A DNA stretch of 41,249 nucleotides from Polyangia bacterium (lineage in GTDB: Bacteria > Myxococcota_A > Polyangia > Nannocystales > Nannocystaceae). The notes beneath the pieces were generated by a model. The model made no database searches and was not told the origin of the DNA. It worked only from the letters and a program-made list of their open reading frames with translations. Positions 31,661-40,017 of the stretch are shown piece by piece. Numbering within the stretch: the stretch's first letter is position 1; each line of letters starts with the position of its first letter. The stretch lies in NCBI GenBank assembly GCA_030431075.1, contig JAUIJR010000004.1, positions 1 to 41,249 of the forward strand. The letters run 5' to 3'. The position numbers were made by a program, and so were the translations under genes.

Positions 31661-32850
31661 CCGCTCGGCTCCAACGCGCGGCGGCCGGGCGTCCACGCGC
31701 CCGCCTTCGCCCCGGGCTCGCCCACGCGCTGGCGGATCACCAAGTGCCCCGTCGCGTCGATGTGGCTCCACAGCTCGAGATTCGGGGCGCGCGTAAGGCC
31801 GCTTTCGGTGCACTGCCAGCGGGTCGCTTGCGGTGGGTCGTCTGCGGGTGCGTCTGCGGCCCCCGTCGCTGCTTCTCGGGAGCTTCGCCAGCACCAGGCT
31901 TCGCGGCGCAGCTCGCCTTCGTCCAAGCTCAGGTGCAGCCACCAGGCCGTCGGCGGGCCTTCGGCCGCGCCAAGCCGCAAAGCGCCCGAATCGAAGCTCG
32001 CGCGCCCTTCGCCTTCGACCACGAAGAGCTCCCAGCCTTCGTTGGTTTCGAGGGCCAAGTAGCGACGCTCGCCTTGCATGTCGACCTCGAGCAGGCCCGC
32101 GCTCGGGGCCGTGTCCTCGCGGCCCAAGCGGTGCCGCGTGCTCAGCTCGGGTCGGCAGTTGCAGGCGAACTCGCCCTCCCCTTCGCAGCGAAGCTCGCGC
32201 AGCGTCTCGCAGGCCGCTGTCAGGCTCACGAAGGCCTGGACACGCACCGGTGGGACGCGCCAGCGATCGAGGTCCTCGACCAGCTCGACCGAGGCCAGGC
32301 GGCGCGCGACCACGTCGTTGGGGCGGTGACGGATCGATTGGCGGTACCAGCCGATCGCCTCTTCGAACTCACCGCGGGCTTCGACGATGCGGCCGAGGTT
32401 GTAGGTGATCATGCCGCGGTCGGCCGTTCGGCTCGCGCGCTCGAGGGCGGCCAGGCTCTCGGCCTCGGCGCGGCCGAGGTCGCCGGCGCGGTAGGCCGCC
32501 CAGCCGAGCTCGGCGCGTCCGCGGATGTGCTCGGGGTCCTCGCGCAAGAGCTCTTCGAAGGCGGCTTGGGCCGCCGTGTAGTCGCCGGCGCGGGTCAGGT
32601 CCCGGCCGCGCTCGAGGGTGCGGGCCAGCGCGCTCGGGTCGGCCGCGTCGGCGTCCGCCGTGTCGGCGAGCTCGCTCGCGTCGTCGTCGGCTATTTTTGC
32701 TTCTGCGTCGGCCTTGCCCTCGGCGGGCAGGTGCAGCGAGGGCGTCTGGCCCGGCGCGAAGCTCTGCGCGCGGCTGGTCTCGTCGTCGCCGCAGGCGAGG
32801 GAGCTAGCGAGCAGGACGAGAGTCGCGGCCGTCGTCGCGCGCAGGGACAT
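31657..32850 (-). CDS. TPR-containing lipoprotein
   Basis: A 397-residue lipoprotein from ATG 32850, with lipobox SSLAC at Cys20 followed by the acidic GDDE. An Ala/Asp-rich linker leads into three to four tetratricopeptide repeats (about 80-180: AGDYTAAQAAFEELLREDPE; GRAELGWAAYRAGDLGRAEA; YNLGRIVEARGEFEEAIGWY). The C-terminal 200 residues are beta-rich, with a CNC and further cysteines, and match nothing I recognise. The start overlaps the stop of the acetyltransferase gene (ATGA), and its own stop overlaps the start of the Cys-rich lipoprotein. It is therefore the middle of a tightly coupled chain, which suggests that the lipoproteins and the sugar-modifying enzymes act together (inference). 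Confidence 0.85.
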   Translation of the reverse strand: MSLRATTAATLVLLASSLACGDDETSRAQSFAPGQTPSLHLPAEGKADAEAKIADDDASELADTADADAADPSALARTLERGRDLTRAGDYTAAQAAFEELLREDPEHIRGRAELGWAAYRAGDLGRAEAESLAALERASRTADRGMITYNLGRIVEARGEFEEAIGWYRQSIRHRPNDVVARRLASVELVEDLDRWRVPPVRVQAFVSLTAACETLRELRCEGEGEFACNCRPELSTRHRLGREDTAPSAGLLEVDMQGERRYLALETNEGWELFVVEGEGRASFDSGALRLGAAEGPPTAWWLHLSLDEGELRREAWCWRSSREAATGAADAPADDPPQATRWQCTESGLTRAPNLELWSHIDATGHLVIRQRVGEPGAKAGAWTPGRRALEPSG

Positions 32851-33605
32851 CAGCCGCCCTCCCACGCGAAGTGCACCCAGGCTTGCTCGCCTTCGAGGGT
32901 GTAGCCGCAGCTTTCGTAGAGCGCGCAGGCGGCCGTGTTGCGGCGCTGGGTGACCACCTGGGCTCGCGCGAGTCCGGCCTCGCGGGCGTGCTCGAGTGCG
33001 CGTCGCACCAGGGCCTTGCCCCAGCCGCGGCCGCGCGCGTGGGCCTCGACCGCGATCAGTCCGATGTTGCTGCGCCGTTGCGATCGATCGAGGGTGATCA
33101 TGCCACCGAGCTGCTGCGGGGCCTGGGGCTCGCCGGGGATCACGTAGACGGCGTCGGCGCGCGTGCCGGCGACGCAGTTGTCGATCCACGCGCCGTAGAG
33201 GGCTTCGAAGCCGGCGCGGCCGATCCGGGGGTCGACGGCGAAGCGCGAGCTCTCGCCCGCGGCCAAGGCCAGGGCCCGCAGTGACGCGCCGGTGCGTTCC
33301 CCCGCGTAGCGCTGGATCGTCGGGGCCGAAGTCCCACGGCTCGGCAGCTCGCCGCTCGTCTCTCGCAAGTAGACGCGACGGTGGTCGACCACACGGCCGC
33401 TGTGTTCGGCGAGCTCGGCTTCGGCGGGCAGCGCGTCGAGATCGCAAAGCCAGTAGAGCAGCTCCACACCGGCGGCGCGGGCCGAGGCGAGACAGGCTTG
33501 GAGTTCGGCCCCGTGGAGCTGCGGATCCTCGATGCGGCCGACGCGACGGCCCAGCCTCTCGCTGTCGAAGTCGAGGCTTCGCCAGTGCGGATGAGCACCG
33601 CTCAC
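32850..33605 (-). CDS. GNAT acetyltransferase resembling WecD (aminosugar N-acetyltransferase)
   Basis: A 251-residue N-acetyltransferase from GTG 33605. The GNAT acetyl-CoA loop is IAVEAHARGRGWGKALVRRA (about 190-209) and the following NTAACALYESCGY is motif B. The N-terminal half (HWRSLDFDSERLGRRVGRI; then LRALALAAGESSRF and FEALYGAWIDNCVAGT) recalls WecD, which acetylates TDP-4-amino-4,6-dideoxygalactose in enterobacterial antigen synthesis. With a DegT aminotransferase, an epimerase and a glycosyltransferase in the divergent arm, N-acetylation of a 4-amino sugar nucleotide is a plausible role, but the specific sugar cannot be read from sequence. It starts 13 bp after the flippase-like gene. 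Confidence 0.82.
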   Translation of the reverse strand: MSGAHPHWRSLDFDSERLGRRVGRIEDPQLHGAELQACLASARAAGVELLYWLCDLDALPAEAELAEHSGRVVDHRRVYLRETSGELPSRGTSAPTIQRYAGERTGASLRALALAAGESSRFAVDPRIGRAGFEALYGAWIDNCVAGTRADAVYVIPGEPQAPQQLGGMITLDRSQRRSNIGLIAVEAHARGRGWGKALVRRALEHAREAGLARAQVVTQRRNTAACALYESCGYTLEGEQAWVHFAWEGG

Positions 33606-33618
33606 GCGCGCGAGTCTA

Positions 33619-34665
33619 TCAGCGCGGCGTGTCGGCGCCCTCGAGAAGCGGAGGTGCCTCGCTGGCGTCCGCCGCGAGAGATCCCCCATCGGCCTTGCCC
33701 GGCGGATTCGGGGAGATGGCGACGAAGAGCAGGCCGACGGCGCCCGAGGCGAGCACGCCGACCAACAAGAGCAAGGCGAGGACGATCCCCACCTCGTCCG
33801 AGAAGCCGTAGGCCCCCATGACCAAGACGATCGTCCCCTCGCGCAGGCCGAGGCCGTTGATCGAGATCGGCACCGCCGAGCTGAGCTGGGCGACGGGCAT
33901 GGCCACGGCGATGGCGAGTTCGGCGTCCTCGATGCCGAGCGCCCAGGCCGAGAGCCAGCCGTAGAGCACGACCAAGAACACGCCGACCAAGGAGTTGCCC
34001 AGGGTCAGCGCGCGAATCGGCCAGGCGGTGAGCGGGCCTTCGAAGTCGCGGCGGATCCCCTCGGCCCACGCGGCCGGGGCTCCCCCCAGCTTCGCCCCCA
34101 AGGCGGCCGCCCAGCGCACCGGTACCTCGGCGCGCCAAAAGACGAGCGAGAGCAGGACGCTCAGCCCCAGCACCGTCCACAAGGCGGGGCCCAGCAGATC
34201 GCCGGCGATCATCACGGCGAACAAGGCGCACAGGGCCGTCGCGGCCAGGCCGGCCAAGCGCTCGTAGATGCTGCTCGACCAGGCGCGATGCCCGAGCTCG
34301 AGGCGCCGACCGCAGCGCCATGCGCGGACGATGTCGCCCCCCACCGTGGTGGGTAAGACCAGGTTGTAGGTCATGCCCACCATCACGTCGGCGAAGAGCT
34401 GCCCGTAGCGCGGCCGCTCCCCCAAGGCGCGCAAGACCCACTGCCAGCGCAAGGCGTGCAGCAAGAGCACGGCCATCAAGGCGACGAAGAGCGCCGCCCA
34501 CCAGCTCCCCCCCATGCGCGCGAGCACCTCGGCCACGCGGGCCGGCTCGACCAGGGTCGTCAGCCACCAGCCCAAGGCCACCGTGATCCCGATCCGCAAG
34601 CCCCAGGCCGCGAGCGCGCGTGCTCGCGTCGAAGTGCGCGCGCCGGCCTCGGGTGAAGTGGGCAT
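33619..34665 (-). CDS. Multi-pass membrane protein of the UPF0104/LPG synthase-TM (AglD-like) family
   Basis: A 348-residue inner-membrane protein with about eight hydrophobic spans. The family motifs NLVLPTTVGGDIVRAWR and SINGLGLREGTIVL are present. Members include the membrane half of lysyl-phosphatidylglycerol synthase and YbhN/AglD-like proteins that act in lipid-linked glycan pathways, some as possible flippases. ATG 34665 was chosen; the frame is open to 34719 but adds a Cys/Pro-rich stretch unlike the family. It is the first gene of the minus arm of the divergent locus. Given the glycosyltransferase and sugar genes, lipid-linked sugar translocation or transfer is likelier here than amino-acylation, since no catalytic LPG domain is attached. 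Confidence 0.84.
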   Translation of the reverse strand: MPTSPEAGARTSTRARALAAWGLRIGITVALGWWLTTLVEPARVAEVLARMGGSWWAALFVALMAVLLLHALRWQWVLRALGERPRYGQLFADVMVGMTYNLVLPTTVGGDIVRAWRCGRRLELGHRAWSSSIYERLAGLAATALCALFAVMIAGDLLGPALWTVLGLSVLLSLVFWRAEVPVRWAAALGAKLGGAPAAWAEGIRRDFEGPLTAWPIRALTLGNSLVGVFLVVLYGWLSAWALGIEDAELAIAVAMPVAQLSSAVPISINGLGLREGTIVLVMGAYGFSDEVGIVLALLLLVGVLASGAVGLLFVAISPNPPGKADGGSLAADASEAPPLLEGADTPR

Positions 34666-34808
34666 GTGGGCGGGTGTGGTCGAGGTGGGGATGACCGACG
34701 CGCCGCACGGGCGGCACACGGGCGGGCCGAGCTGCGCGCCGAGGACAAAACTAACACGAGCAATCGCGCAGCTCGATGGGATGTCGCCTTGTGGTAGGAC
34801 TCTTTGCG

Positions 34809-35849
34809 ATGAGCACCGCCGCTGCGAGGCGCTTTTTGGTTACCGGCGGGGCCGGCTACGTCGGCTCGGTCTTGGTCCCGCGCCTGCTCGAGGCGGGTCA
34901 CGAAGTTCGCGTGGCCGATCGCTTCTTCTTTGGCGACGAGCCTCTGGCCGCGTGCCGCCGCTTCGGCGACGCCTTCAGCGTGCAGCGCCGTGACGTCCGC
35001 GACCTCAAAGACGAGGACTTCGCAGGCTTCGACACGGTCATCGATCTCGCCGGACTCTCCAACGACCCCTCTTGCGATCTCGACGAAGGCCTGACCGAGG
35101 CCATCAACGTCCAAGGGGGCGCCCGGGTACTGCGCCAGGCCAAGGCCGCGGGTGTGCGTCGCTACGTCTACCAGTCGAGCTGCAGCGTCTACGGCAGCGG
35201 CGGCGACGCCATGCTCGACGAGAGCTCGGAGCTCGCCCCCGTCTCCGCTTACGCCGAGTCCAAGCTGGAGATGGAGCGGCGCATCGCCGACGCCCGGGGC
35301 GACGGCTTCGAGACGGTCATCTCGCGCATGGGCACGGTCTACGGCGCCTCACCGCGCATGCGCTTCGACCTGATCATCAACATCATGACCAAGCTCGCCT
35401 ACGAGCGCGGCAAGATCTTCGTGCTCGGCGGCGGCCGGCAGTGGCGCCCGCTGATCCACGTGATCGACGCGGCGCGACAGCTGATCTTCTTGGCCGACGC
35501 GCCGGCCGAGAAGGTCGACGGCGAGATCTTCAACGCGGGCAGCAGCGAGCACAACTACCGGGTGAGCCGGGTCGCGCGCATGGTGGCCGATGCCGTCCCC
35601 AACACCGAGCTCGAGGTCGTCCCCGACGACATCGACAAGCGCAGCTACCGGGTGAGCTTCGCCAAGCTCGAGGCCCTCGGCTTCGCCACCGAGATGAGCC
35701 CCGAAGACGGGATCCGCGAGATCCTCGGCGCGCTGCAACGCGAAGAGCTGCGCACCGGCATCCGCACGCGCACCGTCGACTACTACCGCTACTTGCTGGA
35801 CGCCCAGCGCGTGCTCGACGAGATCCGTCTCGACGGCCGCCTTCTTTAG
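34809..35849 (+). CDS. NAD-dependent sugar nucleotide epimerase/dehydratase (extended SDR)
   Basis: A 346-residue extended short-chain dehydrogenase/reductase. The NAD-binding motif TGGAGYVGS is at 12-20, the serine region YQSSCSVYGSGG around 121-132, and the catalytic Y148-x3-K152 lies in SAYAESKLE. RMGTVYGASPRMR and QWRPLIHVIDAAR are typical of sugar nucleotide epimerases. The exact substrate is not readable. ATG 34809 starts 143 bp from the divergent flippase-like gene, and the gap contains a short AT-rich patch at about 34742-34765. It is followed after 25 bp by the DegT aminotransferase, so the two probably act on one nucleotide sugar. Confidence 0.9.
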   Translation: MSTAAARRFLVTGGAGYVGSVLVPRLLEAGHEVRVADRFFFGDEPLAACRRFGDAFSVQRRDVRDLKDEDFAGFDTVIDLAGLSNDPSCDLDEGLTEAINVQGGARVLRQAKAAGVRRYVYQSSCSVYGSGGDAMLDESSELAPVSAYAESKLEMERRIADARGDGFETVISRMGTVYGASPRMRFDLIINIMTKLAYERGKIFVLGGGRQWRPLIHVIDAARQLIFLADAPAEKVDGEIFNAGSSEHNYRVSRVARMVADAVPNTELEVVPDDIDKRSYRVSFAKLEALGFATEMSPEDGIREILGALQREELRTGIRTRTVDYYRYLLDAQRVLDEIRLDGRLL

Positions 35850-35874
35850 CCGCCCACTTCCCGACTCCCCCCTC

Positions 35875-37053
35875 ATGTCGCGCGTCGAATTTTTCCGTCA
35901 CTGCGTCGGCGCCGAGGAGCGCCAGGCCGTCCTCGAGGCGATGGAGGGCTTGTTCCTCACCACGGGCAGCATCGTCCGCGAGTTCGAAGGCGAGTTCGCG
36001 GCCTACTTGTCGCAGGGTCTGCCCGGAGGCGAGGCGCCGCTTTCGGCCCTGGGCCTGAGCTCGTGCACGGCCGCCTTGCACCTCGCTTTGCTGTGCGGCG
36101 GTGTCGGCCCCGGTGACGAGGTCATCACCACGCCGATGACCTTCATCGCCACGCCGAACGCCGCCGTCTACTGCGGGGCCGACCCGGTCTTTGTCGACGT
36201 CGAGGCCCACACGGGTCTCATCGATCCGGCCGCAGTCGAGGCCGCCATCACCGAGAAGACCAAGGCCGTCATCGCCGTGCATCTGTACGGGCAGATGGCC
36301 GACATGCGGGCCCTGCGTCGGATCTGCGAGGCCAAGGGCGTGTGGTTGGTCGAAGACGCCGCCCATGCGGTCGAGGCCATCCGCGACGGCGTGCGCCCCG
36401 GCCAGCTCGGCGACGCGGCGACCTTCTCTTTTTATGCCACCAAGAACATCACCTCGGCCGAAGGCGGCGCGCTCGTCTCGCGGCACGCCGAGGTCATCGA
36501 GCGCGCGCGGGTCTTGCACCTGCACGGCATGAACAAGGGCGCGGCCGATCGCTACGCCAAAAAGACCTACGTCCACTGGGACATGGTCGAGCTCGGCTTC
36601 AAATACAACATGACGAACCTCGAAGCTGCGATGCTGCGCCCGCAGCTGGCCCGTATCGAGGCCCGGCTCGAGGCCCGCGAGACCTTGTGCCGACGCTATG
36701 AAAGCGCGTTCGAGGGCGTCGACGGCCTGGATTTCCCGCGCGTGGTCGAGGGCTCTCGCAGCGCCCGCCACTTGTTCACCTTGTGGGTCCCACCCGAGCA
36801 GCGGGACGATGACTTGCTCGCCTTGGGCGAGGCGGGCATCGGAGTGGCCGTGAACTACCGCGCCGTACACCTGACGAGCTGGTACCGCGAACGCGGCGGC
36901 CATGCGCGTGGGGACTTCCCCGTCGCCGAGTCCATCGGCGATCGCACCTTGTCGCTCCCCTTGTACCCCGACTTGTCGCACGCCGATCAAGATCGCGTGA
37001 TCGAAGCCGTGTTCGCCTTGGCGGGCCCCGCCCGCACTCGCGAGGGGAGCTGA
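35875..37053 (+). CDS. DegT/DnrJ/EryC1/StrS-type sugar aminotransferase
   Basis: A 392-residue PLP enzyme that transfers an amino group from glutamate to a keto-sugar nucleotide. The PLP lysine is K190 in FYATKNITSAEGG, and D161 in VEDAAHAVEA holds the cofactor nitrogen. PMTFIATPNAAVYCGADPVFVDV and NYRAVHLTSWYRE are diagnostic segments. The start is ATG 35875 and the gene is followed by the glycosyltransferase gene after 7 bp. Together with the epimerase and the WecD-like acetyltransferase it makes a plausible 4-amino/4-acetamido-dideoxysugar route, like WecE/WecD or ArnB. Substrate specificity is not provable from sequence. Confidence 0.93.
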   Translation: MSRVEFFRHCVGAEERQAVLEAMEGLFLTTGSIVREFEGEFAAYLSQGLPGGEAPLSALGLSSCTAALHLALLCGGVGPGDEVITTPMTFIATPNAAVYCGADPVFVDVEAHTGLIDPAAVEAAITEKTKAVIAVHLYGQMADMRALRRICEAKGVWLVEDAAHAVEAIRDGVRPGQLGDAATFSFYATKNITSAEGGALVSRHAEVIERARVLHLHGMNKGAADRYAKKTYVHWDMVELGFKYNMTNLEAAMLRPQLARIEARLEARETLCRRYESAFEGVDGLDFPRVVEGSRSARHLFTLWVPPEQRDDDLLALGEAGIGVAVNYRAVHLTSWYRERGGHARGDFPVAESIGDRTLSLPLYPDLSHADQDRVIEAVFALAGPARTREGS

Positions 37054-37060
37054 GGACCGG

Positions 37061-38092
37061 GTGGAGCGCAGCGCCCCCGCCCACACGCCGGCCGACGAGG
37101 CCCCCGCGCGCGCAGGTCCCGTCGCGACGCGGCCGGACCTCACGGTGGTGATGCCCATCTTCAACGAGGCGGCGAACGTCGACGAGCTCGTCGCCCGCTT
37201 GACCAAGACCCTCGACGAGATGGGCCTGGCCTGGCAGCTGCTCTTCGTCGACGACGGCTCCGCCGACGACACCGTCGCCCGCCTGGCCGCCCACCGCGAG
37301 CGAGACCCGCGCGTCACCTACATCGAGTTCTCGCGCAACTTCGGTCACCACTGCGCGATGACGGCGGGCATCGACCATGCGCGTGGCGAGGTCGTCGCCT
37401 TGATGGACTCGGACCTCCAAGATCAGCCCGAAGAGCTGCCCAAGCTGTGGGCCAAGCTGCACGAGGGCTACGACGTGGTCTTCGCCCGCCTCGACGCGCG
37501 CCGCGAGTCGTGGCTCAAGGCCCTGCTCTCGCGCGCCTTTTGGTGGGTCTTCGGCGTCTTTACCGGCATCAAGCTGCAAAACCCCGGCGTCTTTCGCGTG
37601 ATGCGGCGCAAGGTGGTGCTCGCCTTGCGCCAGCTGCCCGAGCGCTCGCGCTTTTTGGTCGGGCTGATCGCCTGGGTCGGCTTTCGCCAGACCCAGGTCA
37701 CGGTCGAGCGAGCGCCCCGCAGCCGCGGCCGCACCAACTACAACCTGGCCAAGATGCTGGCCTTGTCGATCCACGCGATCACGGGCTTTTCGCGCGGGCC
37801 CTTGCGCGTGGCCACCTACCTCGCCGGCATCTTTGCGCTTTTCGCTTTGAGCTTCGGCGGCTGGACCATCTACAAAAAGCTGGTGTACGGCACCTCGATG
37901 GAGGGCTGGGCCTCGCTGATGACCGTGATCAGCTTTGGCTTCGCCTCGATCTTGATGATGCTGGGCATCATCGGCGAGTACCTGGCCAACGTCTTGTCCG
38001 AGGTGCAAGCGCGCCCGCTCTACGTCGTGCGCGAGCGCGTGGGCGTCGGCGAGGACCTCCCCCGCGACGAGGCCCCCGCGACCCTCCACTGA
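37061..38092 (+). CDS. Family 2 glycosyltransferase, polyprenyl-phosphate sugar transferase (ArnC/GtrB-like)
   Basis: A 343-residue GT-A fold enzyme. LTVVMPIFNEAANVDELV and FVDDGSADD open the nucleotide-sugar domain, and DSDLQDQPEE (about 116-125) is the metal site and motif of DPM1/ArnC-like enzymes. RNFGHHCAMTAGIDHARG and RSRGRTNYNLAKM are also characteristic. Two membrane spans near the C-terminus (about 265-285 and 295-320) fit ArnC/GtrB, which attach a sugar to undecaprenyl phosphate at the inner face. The start is GTG 37061 with a GAGG ribosome binding site. It ends the plus arm of the glycan locus. A role in loading an aminosugar on the carrier for later transfer on the outer face is inferred from the neighbours. 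Confidence 0.93.
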   Translation: MERSAPAHTPADEAPARAGPVATRPDLTVVMPIFNEAANVDELVARLTKTLDEMGLAWQLLFVDDGSADDTVARLAAHRERDPRVTYIEFSRNFGHHCAMTAGIDHARGEVVALMDSDLQDQPEELPKLWAKLHEGYDVVFARLDARRESWLKALLSRAFWWVFGVFTGIKLQNPGVFRVMRRKVVLALRQLPERSRFLVGLIAWVGFRQTQVTVERAPRSRGRTNYNLAKMLALSIHAITGFSRGPLRVATYLAGIFALFALSFGGWTIYKKLVYGTSMEGWASLMTVISFGFASILMMLGIIGEYLANVLSEVQARPLYVVRERVGVGEDLPRDEAPATLH

Positions 38093-38112
38093 GGCCGGCC
38101 TGCCCGCGTGAC

Positions 38113-38574
38113 TCAGTCGGGCTGCAGCGCGCCGGAGCGCAAGCGTCCGACCAAGGCGCGATCGGCCTCGAGAAACTCCCCCGCCGGCAACTCGCTCGGC
38201 GCGTGTTCCACGAGCTCGGCGCCCTCGAGCAAATGCAGCTGTCCGCGCCAATCCCGATCGGCCCAGGCCGCGGCGTCCACGTGGTAGAGGATCAAGATCA
38301 CCTCGGGCCCGGGTGGCGGATAGTCGTGGTGTAGGACCTCCGCGACGCGGCCGACCCGCAGCTGGGCCGCAGCCGGCCCCCACTCTTCGATGAGCTCGCG
38401 ACGCAGCGCCTCGGCCGGCGATTCGCCCGGCTCCACCTTGCCGCCGGGAAACTCGAGCATGCCGGCCCCGTGCGCGGCCCGGGGACTGCGCCGCTGCAAA
38501 AGCAGTCGCCCGTCCATCCACACGATGCCGGCGGCCACCAGCAATCGCCGCCGCGCGCTCGACTCCTCGGCCAT
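38113..38574 (-). CDS. Nudix hydrolase (MutT-like)
   Basis: A 153-residue Nudix protein. The Nudix box GGKVEPGESPAEALRRELIEEWGP fits G-x5-E-x7-REUxEExGU. It begins RRLLVAAGIVWMDGRLLLQRR, a start typical of MutT/8-oxo-dGTPase and related (d)NTP pyrophosphatases. Whether it cleans up oxidised nucleotides or another nucleoside diphosphate derivative cannot be told. ATG 38574 was chosen because GGGGGG precedes it at a suitable distance; ATG 38586 is an alternative. It is convergent with the glycosyltransferase gene and divergent from DUF507. Confidence 0.9.
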   Translation of the reverse strand: MAEESSARRRLLVAAGIVWMDGRLLLQRRSPRAAHGAGMLEFPGGKVEPGESPAEALRRELIEEWGPAAAQLRVGRVAEVLHHDYPPPGPEVILILYHVDAAAWADRDWRGQLHLLEGAELVEHAPSELPAGEFLEADRALVGRLRSGALQPD

Positions 38575-38626
38575 CAAACCCCCCATATCGCAGTCTGGCG
38601 GCCAAAAGAAGGGCGAATTCGGAATC

Positions 38627-38655
38627 TGGACGCCCTGGCCCGGAGCGCCTATCCT
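38627..38655 (+). promoter_or_regulatory. Candidate promoter of the DUF507 gene
   Basis: TGGACG (38627-38632) and TATCCT (38650-38655) are separated by 17 bp. The predicted start point is about 6 nt before ATG 38668, so the transcript would have almost no leader. Confidence 0.4.
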
Positions 38656-38667
38656 CCCTCGAACCCC

Positions 38668-39183
38668 ATGCGACTTTACGCTTCCAAGATTCCCGCGATC
38701 ACCGAGGCCATCTGTCGGGAGCTCGTCGACCACGAGCACATCGAGGTGAACGACCGCGAGGAGTTCAAGGCGGACATCGAGTCCATCCTCAAGGAGTACC
38801 TGCGCAAGAATCGGGAGATCACCGAGCGCGCCAAGGACACCCTCGAGCACCGCGGTCTGCCCTACTCGGACCTCTACCGGGTGCGCCGCCAGATGGCGGA
38901 CGAGCAGGATTTCGGGATCGGTGATGAATCGGTCAACTGGATCGCCAACCAGCTCATCGAGCTGTTCATGCAAAGCCAGTTCGTCGAAGAGATTTACTCC
39001 GAGGATCCCAAGCTCCGTGGCATCATGAGGGAGGTGCTCAAACGCCACATGCAACACGACGACGATCTCGACCGCGAGGTCCGTCGCCAGCTCAAGCACC
39101 TCACCGAAGGCTCCGACACCTTCGACGTCGAGTACCAGCGCCAGCTCGAAGCCGTGCGCCGCAAACACGGTCTCGGCGAGTAG
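38668..39183 (+). CDS. DUF507 family protein
   Basis: A 171-residue, highly charged, helical cytoplasmic protein. It starts MRLYASKIPAITEAICREL and carries the segments NREITERAKDTLEHRGLPYSD and DDLDREVRRQLKHLTEGSD, which are characteristic of DUF507. This family is known mainly from Deltaproteobacteria/Myxococcota and Aquificae and has no assigned function. There is no signal peptide, membrane span or metal motif. Start ATG 38668; the next gene begins 21 bp downstream, so it may be co-transcribed with the ETF-like and ATP-grasp genes. Confidence 0.85.
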   Translation: MRLYASKIPAITEAICRELVDHEHIEVNDREEFKADIESILKEYLRKNREITERAKDTLEHRGLPYSDLYRVRRQMADEQDFGIGDESVNWIANQLIELFMQSQFVEEIYSEDPKLRGIMREVLKRHMQHDDDLDREVRRQLKHLTEGSDTFDVEYQRQLEAVRRKHGLGE

Positions 39184-39204
39184 CCTCGTCTCGCTTCGCA
39201 CCCC

Positions 39205-40017
39205 ATGGCCAACGTTCTCGTCTACCTACAGCGCACGCCTCGCGGCCTTCACCCGGCCAGTGAGCTCGCCATGTGCGTGGGGCGAGACATCGGCTCGATC
39301 CGCGGCGCCGCCGTGACGGCCATCGCCGTCGGTGACGGGGGCAACTTCGACGCCCACGTCGAAAAGCGCGCTGGGGAGCTCGGCGCCGACCAGCTCTACT
39401 TCGTCGGCCCCGAGGGACTCGCCACCGCCTGCCAGCGCCTCGCGCCCAAGCACCTGATCGCCGGCTGGACCCGCGAGGCCATCGCGGCCGTCGGCAAGGC
39501 CGGCCTCGGCCGACTCGACGCGCGCTGGATCGACGGGCCCCCGCCTCTCGAGACCCTGCCGGCCCAGCTCGGCGTCATCGCGGGCGGCATGCCCTGGCAT
39601 CGCGACTTGGGTCCCATCGAGGCCGAGTACGAAGGCGATGTGGCCGAGGCCCCGGTGCCGCCCTGGCTCGGCACCAAGACGGCCGAGCCCACCCGCGGCG
39701 GCGGCTTCGTCTACGTCGCGCCCGACGGACTCGAAGGCGCCATCCCCAGCGCGCTTCAGGCCCTGGGCGCGCACGCAGTCCCCCCCGAGTACGCGGACAA
39801 CCACCGCACGGGCACCTTGTTGTGGCTCAGCGCCGACGGCGAGGGCCTGCCCGCGAGCTTGGCCGAGCGACCCGCCGGCGCTCGCGTCATCATCTTGCCC
39901 GGCCCCTCGCCCGAGATGCACGACACCTGGAACCTCGCCGACTGGGTGCTCAGCGGACCGTGGGGCAGCGTGTTGAGCAAGCTGGGGAGCGCGCCGTGGC
40001 AGGCTCTGCTTCGCTGA
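39205..40017 (+). CDS. ETF-alpha-like protein (electron transfer flavoprotein N-domain related)
   Basis: A 270-residue soluble protein. The first 100 residues (ANVLVYLQRTPRGLHPASEL; RGAAVTAIAVGD; LGADQLYFV) follow the pattern of the ETF-alpha N-terminal domain, a Rossmann-like fold. The C-terminal FAD-binding domain of ETF-alpha, with its conserved GRGV-type motif, is not evident. The second half (about 165-265) is a separate alpha/beta region. Electron-transfer function is therefore doubtful and it may be a degenerate family member. The last 22 bp overlap the start of the ATP-grasp gene, so the two are translationally coupled. The family call is from pattern resemblance. Confidence 0.6.
   Translation: MANVLVYLQRTPRGLHPASELAMCVGRDIGSIRGAAVTAIAVGDGGNFDAHVEKRAGELGADQLYFVGPEGLATACQRLAPKHLIAGWTREAIAAVGKAGLGRLDARWIDGPPPLETLPAQLGVIAGGMPWHRDLGPIEAEYEGDVAEAPVPPWLGTKTAEPTRGGGFVYVAPDGLEGAIPSALQALGAHAVPPEYADNHRTGTLLWLSADGEGLPASLAERPAGARVIILPGPSPEMHDTWNLADWVLSGPWGSVLSKLGSAPWQALLR

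Noticed and set aside
33602-34717. Alternative 371-codon minus-strand frame over the UPF0104 gene
   Set aside because: It is an Arg/Gly-rich out-of-frame shadow. The other frame has the membrane spans and family motifs.
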